DNA of 64,000 bases from Streptomyces sp. NBC_01465. GTDB taxonomy: Bacteria; Actinomycetota; Actinomycetes; Streptomycetales; Streptomycetaceae. The position numbers were made by a program, and so were the translations under genes. Under the pieces are notes generated by a model. It saw only the letters and a list, made by a program, of their open reading frames with translations. It was not told the DNA's origin and ran no database searches. Location: positions 1,488,001-1,552,000 of the forward strand of contig NZ_CP109467.1 in the NCBI RefSeq assembly GCF_036227325.1, in the 5' to 3' direction. Shown piece by piece: positions 33,456-41,165 of this stretch (its first letter is position 1; every line of letters begins with the position of its first letter).

Positions 33456-34390
33456 ATCCCCCACCCCGCAGCGATCTCCGCGACCTCGGCGCGCTGCGAC
33501 TCGGGCAGCTGCTTGCTCGGCGGGCGTACGTCGCGGCGGCACAGGCCGAGCGAGGCGAGGGCCTCCTTGACGACGGTGACATTGTTGGCGGAGCCGTTGG
33601 CGCCGCGCAGTTCCTCGAAGCGGCGGATCTGCTCCCAGACCTTCATGGCGGCCGGGTAGTCGCCCGATCGAAGCGCTTCGATCATATTCAGCGAAACGGA
33701 GGGCGCGACGTTCACGAGCCCGGAGGTGAAGCCGGTGGCGCCCGCGGAGAAGTAGGAGGGCGCGTACGGCTCGGCGAGCCCGGCGACCCACACGAAGCGC
33801 TCGAGTCCGGCGTCGCGTGCGAAGGCGGCGAAGCGGGCGGCGTCGGGGACCGCGTACTTGACGCCGATGACGTTGGGGCAGGCGTCGGCGAGTTCGGCCA
33901 GGCGCGCACCGGGAAGCTGCGGGTTGCGGATGTACGGGACGACGCCGAGGCCGGGGACGGCCTCCGCGATGGCACGGTGGTAGTCGACCCAGCCGCCGTC
34001 CGAGACGTACGGGTGGACGGGCTGGTGCACCATCACCATCTGCGCGCCGGCGTCGCGGGCGTGCTCGGCGGCGGCGATCGCGGTGGGCACGTCGTGTCCG
34101 ACACCGACCAGGATGACCGCGCGGTCGCCCGCCTCGTCGATGGTCAACTCGGTGACGGTGCGCCGCTCTTCGGGGGTCAGCGCGTAGAACTCACCGGTGT
34201 TGCCGTTGGGCGTCAGGGTCCGCACCCCGCCGTCGAGGAGCCTTCTGAGCAGCGCCCGGTGGGCGGCTTCGTCGATCGACCCGTCCGGGTCGAACGGCGT
34301 CACCGGGATCGCCACGACGTCTGCGAGGGCCGCCTTCAGCGGTGAGGAGTCCATGCGGACCGACCTTTCATCGAAGTGCTGGTGGTTCAT
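33452..34390 (-). CDS. DHDPS-family enzyme, probable 2-keto-3-deoxy-L-arabinonate dehydratase
   Basis: 312-aa class I aldolase-fold (DapA superfamily) enzyme. The Schiff-base Lys is K178 (NVIGVKYAVPD), the catalytic Tyr is Y153 (VPYIRNP), and the substrate loop is NGNTGEFYAL (62-71). Paired with the IlvD/Edd dehydratase, it most likely dehydrates a 2-keto-3-deoxy sugar acid to alpha-ketoglutarate semialdehyde; an aldolase activity is the alternative. ATG 34390 overlaps the GntR stop (ATGA); a second start at 34354 (MDSSPLKAAL) has AAAGG 10 bases upstream and fits the family N-terminus equally well. Confidence 0.86.
   Translation of the reverse strand: MNHQHFDERSVRMDSSPLKAALADVVAIPVTPFDPDGSIDEAAHRALLRRLLDGGVRTLTPNGNTGEFYALTPEERRTVTELTIDEAGDRAVILVGVGHDVPTAIAAAEHARDAGAQMVMVHQPVHPYVSDGGWVDYHRAIAEAVPGLGVVPYIRNPQLPGARLAELADACPNVIGVKYAVPDAARFAAFARDAGLERFVWVAGLAEPYAPSYFSAGATGFTSGLVNVAPSVSLNMIEALRSGDYPAAMKVWEQIRRFEELRGANGSANNVTVVKEALASLGLCRRDVRPPSKQLPESQRAEVAEIAAGWGI
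33666..33683. repeat. Perfect 18-bp palindrome inside the DHDPS-family gene
   Basis: GATCGAAGCGCTTCGATC is perfectly self-complementary and contains the same AAGCGCTT core as the operator at 31666-31683. It sits in the C-terminal half of the coding region, in a run of codons unusual for this genome (AAT, GAA, CTT, CGA). It could be an intragenic operator (roadblock) or chance. Confidence 0.5.
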
Positions 34391-35034
34391 GCCTCGGCGC
34401 CCTCTTCGGGGAAGGCCCGCCGGACGAACGAGGCGATGTGTTCGTGCAGCGCACGGCCCGCGCCGTCCGCGTCACCGTCGAGCGCGAGCCGCAGGATCTC
34501 CCGGTGCTCGGCCGCCTCGCGCTCCCACGAGGGGATCGCGGACCAGGCGACGGTGGACACCAGGGCGGCCTGGTCGCGTACTTCGTCGAGCATCCGGGCC
34601 AGGAGCGGGTTTCCGCAGGGGAGGTAGAGCGCCCGGTGGAAGTCGCGGTTGGCGAGGGACCGGTCCGCCTTGTCCTCGGCGGTGTCGGAGCGCGACAGCG
34701 CCTCCTGCGCGGCTTCGAGGGAGGCCTTGCGGGTGATGGAGCGGCGCAGCGCCTCGGGTTCGAGGAGCAGCCGTACGTCGTAGACCTCGCGCGCCATCTC
34801 GGCGTCGACCATGCGCACGGTGACGCCCTTGTACTGGCTCATCACCACGAGCCCGGTCCCCGCCAGGGTCTTCAGCGCCTCCCGCACGGGGGTCTTGGAG
34901 ACCCCGAACTGGGCGGCGAGCTCGGTCTCGACGAGGGCCTGCCCCGGCACCAGTTGCGCGGTGAGGATCGCGTGCTTGATCGCATCCTGCACGTACTGGG
35001 TCCGTGAGGGGATCGGACTCGGGGCAAAGGTCAT
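34387..35034 (-). CDS. GntR family (FCD) transcriptional regulator
   Basis: 215-aa regulator. The N-terminal winged helix-turn-helix (about 10-75) contains VETELAAQFGVSKTPVREAL. The C-terminal FCD domain (about 85-205) has the metal-binding Asp/His set (DVRLLLEPEAL, ANRDFHRAL, EHREIL, LHEHI). ATG 35034 is chosen because GAGAGC precedes it, whereas the ATG at 35067 lies inside a palindrome and lacks an SD site. It probably senses a sugar acid and controls its own operon with the two catabolic genes, which follow with ATGA overlaps. Confidence 0.92.
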   Translation of the reverse strand: MTFAPSPIPSRTQYVQDAIKHAILTAQLVPGQALVETELAAQFGVSKTPVREALKTLAGTGLVVMSQYKGVTVRMVDAEMAREVYDVRLLLEPEALRRSITRKASLEAAQEALSRSDTAEDKADRSLANRDFHRALYLPCGNPLLARMLDEVRDQAALVSTVAWSAIPSWEREAAEHREILRLALDGDADGAGRALHEHIASFVRRAFPEEGAEA

Positions 35035-35063
35035 CAGCGCTCTCAGATCTGGCGTATCGCGTC

Positions 35064-35086
35064 TCATATATGACGTACGAAGTACG
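35064..35086. promoter_or_regulatory. GntR operator candidates: two adjacent palindromes
   Basis: TCATATATGA (35064-35073) is a perfect 10-bp palindrome. It is followed directly by CGTAC-GAA-GTACG (35074-35086), a 5-bp dyad with a 3-base spacer. They lie 30-52 bases before the GntR ATG at 35034, with the AT-rich TATATGA usable as a -10. This arrangement fits autoregulation by a FadR-type GntR protein. Confidence 0.55.
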
Positions 35087-35164
35087 ACGCGTTGAAGCTA
35101 AGGCCGTGGTTTTGTTTCGTCAACGCTTCCGGCAGAAGAACTTCCCGGCGCGGCAGGCCAGTTG

Positions 35165-35923
35165 TCACCCGAAGGGCAGGATGTCCCCTTCGCGGGCGGT
35201 GACGGTGGGCCCGCCGAAGGACCGGCGGGCACGCTCCGTGGCCGCCTCGCGGGTGAGGGTGGGGCCGACGTGGGTGACGACGAGGCGGCCCACTGCGGCG
35301 GTACGGGCGAGGGCGCCGGCGTCCTCGGGGGTGAGATGGACCTGGGGTTCTTCGCCCGGGTGCCGGTCGATGTCGGCCTCGCAGAGCAACAGGTCGGCGC
35401 GGTGGGCCAGTTCGGCGAGTGCGGCGCAGGGGCCACTGTCGCCGGAGTACGCGAGGACCGCGCCCTCGTACTCGGCGCGCAGGGCGTACGCCTCGGTGTC
35501 GTGCGTGACGGCGCGGCTGATGAGACGGAGGCCGCCGATCTTCGCCTCGTGGCCGTCGTGCAGGTCGCGGAAGTCCAGGATCCCGGCCAGGAATCCGGGG
35601 TCCGGGCGGCCGAAGAACGCGGCCAGGCGCTGGGCGCACCCGGGCGGCGCGTAGACCGGTACGGGCGCGGGCGGGGTGAGGCCGCCGTAGGCCAGTCCGT
35701 ACACCGCGCTCAGCAGGTCGGCGCAGTGGTCGGCGTGCAGATGCGAGATCCAGATCGCGTCGAGCCGCGCCGGGTCGGCGTACCACTGCAGCTCGGCGAA
35801 GGTCCCGGGCCCCGCGTCCACCCACACCCGTGCCCCGCCCCCGCTCAGCAGATAGCCGGAGCAGGGGCGGCCGGGGGCGGGGTGCGGGGACGCGGTCCCG
35901 AGGACGGTGAGGGTGTACGACAT
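35165..35923 (-). CDS. MBL-fold metallo-hydrolase (RNase Z/phosphodiesterase-like)
   Basis: 252-aa metallo-hydrolase. The N-terminal LTVLGTASPHPAPGRPCSGY is the entry of the RNase Z/phosphodiesterase-like group. The metal motif is SHLHADHCADL; other ligands are in SRAVTHDTEAY, YSGDSGPC and VTHVGPT. It lies 10 bases downstream of the peptide-type ABC ATPase gene, so it is probably the last gene of that operon and may hydrolyse the imported compound or a derivative. Confidence 0.87.
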   Translation of the reverse strand: MSYTLTVLGTASPHPAPGRPCSGYLLSGGGARVWVDAGPGTFAELQWYADPARLDAIWISHLHADHCADLLSAVYGLAYGGLTPPAPVPVYAPPGCAQRLAAFFGRPDPGFLAGILDFRDLHDGHEAKIGGLRLISRAVTHDTEAYALRAEYEGAVLAYSGDSGPCAALAELAHRADLLLCEADIDRHPGEEPQVHLTPEDAGALARTAAVGRLVVTHVGPTLTREAATERARRSFGGPTVTAREGDILPFG

Positions 35924-35933
35924 GGGCGGGACG

Positions 35934-36710
35934 CTACGCGGCGGGGCCCACCTTCGGCACGCTCGCCAGCAGGAGTTGGGTGTAGGCGTGCTGCGGGTCG
36001 TCGAAGAGTTCGTCGCGGGTGCGGTGCTCCACGATCCTGCCCTCCGACATCACCGCCACCTCGTCGCTGACGTGCCGCACCACCGCGAGGTCGTGCGAGA
36101 TGAAGAGCATCGTCAGGCCCATGTCGCGGCGCAGTCCGTCCAGTACGCCGAGGACTTCGGCCTGCACCGAGCAGTCGAGCGCGGACGTGACCTCGTCCGC
36201 GATGATCAGCTCCGGCTCGACGGCGAGCGCTCTGGCGATCGCGATGCGCTGGCGCTGACCGCCCGAGAAGGCAGCCGGGTAGCGGTCGGCGGCAGCGGGG
36301 TCGAGGGCGACCTTCGCCAGCAACTCCCCCACCCGCTCCCGATGTTCGGCGAGTCTGCCGCGGCGCGGGTCGATCGCCTCCGCGATCGCGTCGCCCACCG
36401 TCATACGCGGATTGAGCGAGGCGTACGGGTCCTGCGGGATCAGCTGGACCCTGCGGCGCAGGGCGTGCAGTTCCGCCTTCCGTACGAGGGTCAGGTCCCG
36501 GCCGTCGAGCAGGATCCGGCCGCCGTGCGGGCGCACCAGACCCACCACGGCCTTCGCCACCGTCGACTTGCCCGACCCCGACTCGCCGACGAGGCCGAGC
36601 GTACGGCCGGCCGACAGGTCGAAGCTCACCTCGTGGAGGACGTGACGGCGCCCCGACCCATGGCCGAAGGAGACGTCGAGGCGCTCGATGCGCAGTACCG
36701 GCTCAGGCAT
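35934..36710 (-). CDS. Peptide-type ABC transporter ATP-binding protein (DppF/OppF-like)
   Basis: 258-aa ABC ATPase: Walker A GLVGESGSGKSTVAK, Q-loop IPQDPYASLNPRMTV, signature FSGGQRQRIAIARAL, Walker B ELIIADEVTSALD, H-loop FISHDLAVVRHV. It is a partner of the ATPase half of the fusion protein at 36703-38529, whose stop it overlaps by 8 bases. It lacks the C-terminal Cys-rich tail that the fusion partner has. Confidence 0.93.
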   Translation of the reverse strand: MPEPVLRIERLDVSFGHGSGRRHVLHEVSFDLSAGRTLGLVGESGSGKSTVAKAVVGLVRPHGGRILLDGRDLTLVRKAELHALRRRVQLIPQDPYASLNPRMTVGDAIAEAIDPRRGRLAEHRERVGELLAKVALDPAAADRYPAAFSGGQRQRIAIARALAVEPELIIADEVTSALDCSVQAEVLGVLDGLRRDMGLTMLFISHDLAVVRHVSDEVAVMSEGRIVEHRTRDELFDDPQHAYTQLLLASVPKVGPAA

Positions 36711-38529
36711 GTACGGGCTCCCAGTCGAGTGCGTGGCAGGCGACGCGCGGCCCCTCGGTCCGCAGCAGCGGCCGCTCCTCCGTGCACTGGGCGCGGGCGA
36801 GCGGGCAGCGCGGTGCGAAGGTGCAGCCGGTCGGGCGTTCCGCCGGCTGGGGCGGGCGGCCGGGGATCGCGGCCAGGGGGCGGTCGCTGTCGATCGCCGG
36901 CGTGGCCGCCAACAGGGCGCGGGTGTAAGGGTGTTGGGCCCGTCCCTCCCGGAGGTCCGCCACCGAGAGTTCCTCGGCGAGGCGGCCCGCGTACATCACC
37001 AGGACGCGGTCGCAGACCGTCGAGACGACGCCGATGTCGTGCGAGATGAGGAGGATGGAGAGGCCGTCGCGCTCGTTGGCCTCCTTGATGAGTCCGAGCA
37101 CTTCCTTCTGGACCGTGACGTCGAGCGCGGTGGTCGGTTCGTCCGCGATGATCAGCTGCGGCCGGGTGAGCAGCGCGGCGGCGATCATGGCGCGCTGGCG
37201 CATACCGCCCGACAGTTCGTGCGGATGCTGCTTCATGCGCTGCTCGGGCACGGTGAGCCGGGCGAGCCTGAGCTGCTCGACCGCCCGTCGGTCGGCCTCC
37301 TTGCGGGGGACGCCTTCGTGCACGCGCAGCACTTCGGTGAGCTGGCTGCCGATCTTCAGCGTCGGGTTGAAGGAGGCGGAGGGGTCCTGGTAGACGATCC
37401 CGATCTCCCGTGCCAGACGGGCGGGTTCGGGCTCTCCGGTGAGGTCCAGATCGCCGACGCGCAGTGCGGCCGCGTCCGCCGTGAGGCCGTCGGGGAGCAG
37501 CTTGGCGAAGGACATCGCGGTGAGGCTCTTGCCGGATCCGGACTCGCCGACGATGCCGACGATCTCGCCGCGGCCGACGTGGAGGGAGACGTCGTCGACG
37601 AGGACGGTGCCGTCCGGGAGGGAGACGGTGAGCTCGCGCGCTTCGGCGAAGGCGTCCGGGGCTGCGCTCCTCGTGTCCGTACGGCTCAACACCTCGCGCA
37701 TCCGGGCCCGTTCGCTCCTCGGCCGGTACGTCTGCCCGGGCTGGGCGGCCGCCGCGAGGCCGTCGCCGATGAGCCCGCCCGCGAGTCCCGCGACGACGAT
37801 CGCCGCAGCGGGGCCGAGTGCCGGGGCCGGGTTCACGTAGATGCCTTCCAGCCCGGTGAAGAGCAGTCGCCCCCAGTCGAAGTCCGCGCCGAGCCCGAGG
37901 AACGAGAGCCCCGACAGCGCCTTGAGCGAGGCGGTGAACGCCACCGAGAGCAGGACCAGCAGAGGTTCCGCGATGTTCGGCAGGAGGTGGCGGCGAAGGA
38001 GCCGCAGCGGCGAGACGCCCAACAGCCGTGCTGTGGCGACGAAGTCGCGGCCCGCGACCGAGGCGGCGAGGTTGGTGGTGAGGCGGGCGAAGGCCGGGCA
38101 GGTCGCCAGGCCGATCGCGGCCACCGAGGTGACGGAGCCCGGGCCAAGGACGGCCGCCACGATCAGGGCGAAGATGACGCTGGGGTAGGAGATCATCACG
38201 TCGATGAGCCGCTGGCCCAGTTCTCGCGTACGGGGTCCCGCCACCCAGATCACCGCGCCGAGCCCGATGCCGCCCACCGCGGCGACCGCGGTGGCCGCCA
38301 GGGTCATGACGAGGGTGGGCCGGGTCGCCGCCATGGTCCGTGCGAAGACATCACGGCCCAGCGCGTCCGTACCGAACCAGTGTGCCGCGGACGCCGGTTG
38401 ATGCGCGTTGCCGGTGAGGGTGTCCGCCGCATCGCCCCAGATGAAGGGCCCCACCACGGCGAGCAGCAGCAGCGCGCCGAGCATGACGATTCCGGCGAGG
38501 AGCGCCGGTGACCTCAGGGTGCGCCTCAT
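36703..38529 (-). CDS. ABC transporter permease-ATPase fusion (DppC-DppD type)
   Basis: 608-aa fused peptide-type ABC transporter subunit. Residues ~1-280 are an OppC/DppC permease: the N-terminal helix LLAGIVMLGALLLLAVVGPF, HWFGTDALGRDVF, and the EAA-like loop TARLLGVSPLRLLRRHLLPN. Residues ~300-608 are a DppD ATPase: GESGSGKSLTAMSF, QDPSASFNP, LSGGMRQRAM, LIIADEPTTALD, and the C-terminal CTFAPRCPLARAQC tail. No stop or frame change separates the two. Such fusions occur elsewhere in actinobacteria. The ATG overlaps the upstream permease stop (ATGA). Confidence 0.92.
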   Translation of the reverse strand: MRRTLRSPALLAGIVMLGALLLLAVVGPFIWGDAADTLTGNAHQPASAAHWFGTDALGRDVFARTMAATRPTLVMTLAATAVAAVGGIGLGAVIWVAGPRTRELGQRLIDVMISYPSVIFALIVAAVLGPGSVTSVAAIGLATCPAFARLTTNLAASVAGRDFVATARLLGVSPLRLLRRHLLPNIAEPLLVLLSVAFTASLKALSGLSFLGLGADFDWGRLLFTGLEGIYVNPAPALGPAAAIVVAGLAGGLIGDGLAAAAQPGQTYRPRSERARMREVLSRTDTRSAAPDAFAEARELTVSLPDGTVLVDDVSLHVGRGEIVGIVGESGSGKSLTAMSFAKLLPDGLTADAAALRVGDLDLTGEPEPARLAREIGIVYQDPSASFNPTLKIGSQLTEVLRVHEGVPRKEADRRAVEQLRLARLTVPEQRMKQHPHELSGGMRQRAMIAAALLTRPQLIIADEPTTALDVTVQKEVLGLIKEANERDGLSILLISHDIGVVSTVCDRVLVMYAGRLAEELSVADLREGRAQHPYTRALLAATPAIDSDRPLAAIPGRPPQPAERPTGCTFAPRCPLARAQCTEERPLLRTEGPRVACHALDWEPVHA

Positions 38530-39536
38530 GCCGGACCCGTCCTTCCGGTCAGGGTCCGCGGGTCCAGCAGACCCAGGACGATGTCGACAAGGAGATTGAG
38601 CACGGTGGCGAGCAGCCCGAGGAGAAGGACGATGCCCTGGACGACCGGGTAGTCGCGGGCAGTGATCGCGTTCACGACACCGGTCCCGAGTCCCGGCCAG
38701 GCGAAGACGATCTCGACGATCACCGTTCCGCCGAGCAGCCCGGAGAGGATGAGCCCGCCGAGGGTGAGCGTGCTGGTGAGCAGGTTGGGCAGCGCGTGGC
38801 GTGAGTACAGCCGCACCGCACGCAGCCGGTGTCCGCGCGCGGTGCGCAGATAGTCCTGGGTGAGTACGGTCGCGGTCTCCCTGCGCACGATGCGCGCGAG
38901 GGTGCAGACGGGCCCGACGCTGACGGCGAGCACCGGCAGCACCATCGCGGAGAGCGAGGCGGCCCCGGCGGCCGGAAGTACGCCCCAGGTGACGGCGAAG
39001 ACGAGTACGAGCACGGTCGCGAGGACGTACTCCGGCACGGCCCCGGCGACCGCGGTGACGGCGGTGAAGCAGGAGTCCAGCCAGCGCCGCCGCCCGCCGC
39101 GGCAGGCGACTGCGACCGCCATGCCCAGCGGCACGCTGACCAGCAGGACGACGACCATCGCGATGAGCGCGAGCTGCGCGGTGAACGGCAGCCGGTCGCC
39201 GATGAGTTGGCTCACCGGCCGGCCGGCCGCGAAGGACGTCCCGAGGTCGCCGTGCAGCAGCCCGCCGACGTACGACGTGAACTGCTCCCACAGCGTCCGG
39301 TCGAGCCCGAGGCCGTGCCGTACCTGCTCGATCTGCTCGGCCGTGGCGCCCGATCCGGCCACCTGCCGGGCCGGGTCTCCGGGTACGAGCTGGATCATCA
39401 GAAAGGTGCCGACGACCAGCGTGACGAGCACACCGGCCAGGCCGACGAGCCTGCGCACGAGGAACCCCGTCCAGGGCGAACGGGCCTTCCCCTGCGCCAC
39501 CTTGACAGCGGGTGTCACCCGCACGGCCTGGCTCAT
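38526..39536 (-). CDS. Peptide-type ABC transporter permease (DppB/OppB-like)
   Basis: 336-aa permease with six helices. The N-terminal LVRRLVGLAGVLVTLVVGTF and MIQLVPGDPARQVAG, then GLDRTLWEQF, are classic for DppB. The cytoplasmic loop QDYLRTARGHRLRAVRLYSR contacts the ATPase. Pairs with the permease half of 36703-38529. Its start lies 2 bases past the binding-protein stop (39539). Confidence 0.92.
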   Translation of the reverse strand: MSQAVRVTPAVKVAQGKARSPWTGFLVRRLVGLAGVLVTLVVGTFLMIQLVPGDPARQVAGSGATAEQIEQVRHGLGLDRTLWEQFTSYVGGLLHGDLGTSFAAGRPVSQLIGDRLPFTAQLALIAMVVVLLVSVPLGMAVAVACRGGRRRWLDSCFTAVTAVAGAVPEYVLATVLVLVFAVTWGVLPAAGAASLSAMVLPVLAVSVGPVCTLARIVRRETATVLTQDYLRTARGHRLRAVRLYSRHALPNLLTSTLTLGGLILSGLLGGTVIVEIVFAWPGLGTGVVNAITARDYPVVQGIVLLLGLLATVLNLLVDIVLGLLDPRTLTGRTGPA

Positions 39537-39538
39537 CA

Positions 39539-41113
39539 CTACTTCTTCAGCCGGATGGTGCCGGGGTCGTACAGACCGTCGGGCGCGGCCGACAGGATCC
39601 GGCTGCCGTCGATGTAGTAGACGTTGACGGCGGCCATCGGGACGACGTCGTTGCGCGTCAGCAGCGCCTTCTGGGCGTCTCCCCATGCGGCGCACTTGGC
39701 GGTCTCGTCGGTGGTGGACAGGGCCTTGCCGAAGGCCTTGTCGAACGCCGGGTTCTGGATGTTGCCGAAGTTCCGGCCCGCGGTCGGCTCGGGTCCCGAC
39801 ATGAGGCTCGCGGGTGCGGTGAGCAGGTTCGTCAGGTTGAGGTTGGGCAGCACGGTGACGTCCCAGTCACCCTTGTTGCCGAGCACCTCGGTGCCCCAGT
39901 TGGCGTTGGCGACATTGCGCAGGGTGACGTTCGCGCCGGCCGCCTTCAGGGCCGCCTGTACGTACTCGTTTCCGGCCCCGCCTGCGACCGCGTTGGTCCC
40001 CTCGACGGTGATCTTCAGGCCCTTGAGGTCCTTGGACGCGGCCGCCTTGTCGTACGCGGTGAGCAGCGAGGCGTCCTTGGACACGCACGGGACGTTGGCG
40101 TCGGCGATGCTGGTCATCAGCTGGCCCGAGCCGCGCGTGACGGCCTGGTTGAACGCCTTCTGGTCGAGCGCGGCCGCCATGGCTTTGCGCACCTTGGGGT
40201 CGGCGCCCGGGTGCCCCTTGCGCTCGTTGAAGACCACCATCATGCGGACGATGGGCGCGGGCTCGATCTTGTAGCCGGACTTGCCGGTGAAGCGGGCGAC
40301 GTCGGCGCCCGTGAGACCGATCGAGTCCAGGGTGCCGGTCTGCATCTCGTTGGCCATGGTGGCCTCGGACTGGACCACCCGCATGTCGGCGCCCGAGGGC
40401 TCCTTGCCGGCGGGCTGCTTCGCGTACTGGGGGCCCCACTTGTAGCCCTCGTGCGCGGTGAGGCTGTAGACGCTGCCCGGCTGCGCCTTGGTCAGGTAGT
40501 AGCGGCCCGTGCCCGCGCCCTTGCCGCCGTTCTTGAGGAGGTCGGGGTCCTTCATCGCGGCCGGACAGATGATGGACGCCTGCGGCATCGCGAGCCCGTA
40601 CAGCAGGTCGGACCAGGCGTTCTTCAGCTGGACGGTCACCTTGCGCGAGGCGTCGTCCCCGGTGGCGGTGACGGTGTTGCCCGCGCCGAAGACCTGCGCG
40701 GCGGCCGTCGCTCCGGTCTTCGGGTCGCCGAACCGGTTGAGCGAGGCGGCGACGTCGCTCGCCGTCAGCTTGGCGCCGTCGGTGCAGGTGATCCCTGACT
40801 TCAGGGTGAACTCGGCCTTGGTGGAGGTCGCGTCCCACTTCTCCGCGAGCGCGGGGACGACCTTCCCGCCGTCGTCGCGGCCGACGAGCGAGTCGTACGT
40901 CATGCGCGCCATCTGCAGATCGGCGGCGATGGTGCCCTTGCTCGGGTCGAGCGAGGTGGGGTCGGAGGCCATGGCGGCGGATATGCGTCCGTTGCCGCCT
41001 CCCTTGGTGTCGCCGGAACCGCTGCTGCTGGTCGTGCAGGCGGTGGCGCCGAGCCCCACGCACAACAGAATCGGAAGGATTCGGGGCGAAAATGGGCGTA
41101 CTGAACTGGCCAT
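39539..41113 (-). CDS. Peptide-type ABC transporter substrate-binding lipoprotein (family 5)
   Basis: 524-aa SBP_bac_5 family lipoprotein: signal peptide with lipobox ATAC-TTS, the start of the fold at ISAAMASDPTSLDPSKGTIA, then WDATSTKAEFTLKSGITCTDG, and a late YYIDGSRILS segment. GGAGG is 5 bases before the ATG. Binds the substrate outside the cell for the permease/ATPase genes that follow. The next gene upstream is an amidase 52 bases away, suggesting an amide, peptide or related nitrogen compound as substrate (inference). Confidence 0.92.
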   Translation of the reverse strand: MASSVRPFSPRILPILLCVGLGATACTTSSSGSGDTKGGGNGRISAAMASDPTSLDPSKGTIAADLQMARMTYDSLVGRDDGGKVVPALAEKWDATSTKAEFTLKSGITCTDGAKLTASDVAASLNRFGDPKTGATAAAQVFGAGNTVTATGDDASRKVTVQLKNAWSDLLYGLAMPQASIICPAAMKDPDLLKNGGKGAGTGRYYLTKAQPGSVYSLTAHEGYKWGPQYAKQPAGKEPSGADMRVVQSEATMANEMQTGTLDSIGLTGADVARFTGKSGYKIEPAPIVRMMVVFNERKGHPGADPKVRKAMAAALDQKAFNQAVTRGSGQLMTSIADANVPCVSKDASLLTAYDKAAASKDLKGLKITVEGTNAVAGGAGNEYVQAALKAAGANVTLRNVANANWGTEVLGNKGDWDVTVLPNLNLTNLLTAPASLMSGPEPTAGRNFGNIQNPAFDKAFGKALSTTDETAKCAAWGDAQKALLTRNDVVPMAAVNVYYIDGSRILSAAPDGLYDPGTIRLKK

Positions 41114-41165
41114 GCGAGCCTCCGGGGCGCGATGGTGTGACGTGGGCAGGGTGGGATGACCTGGG

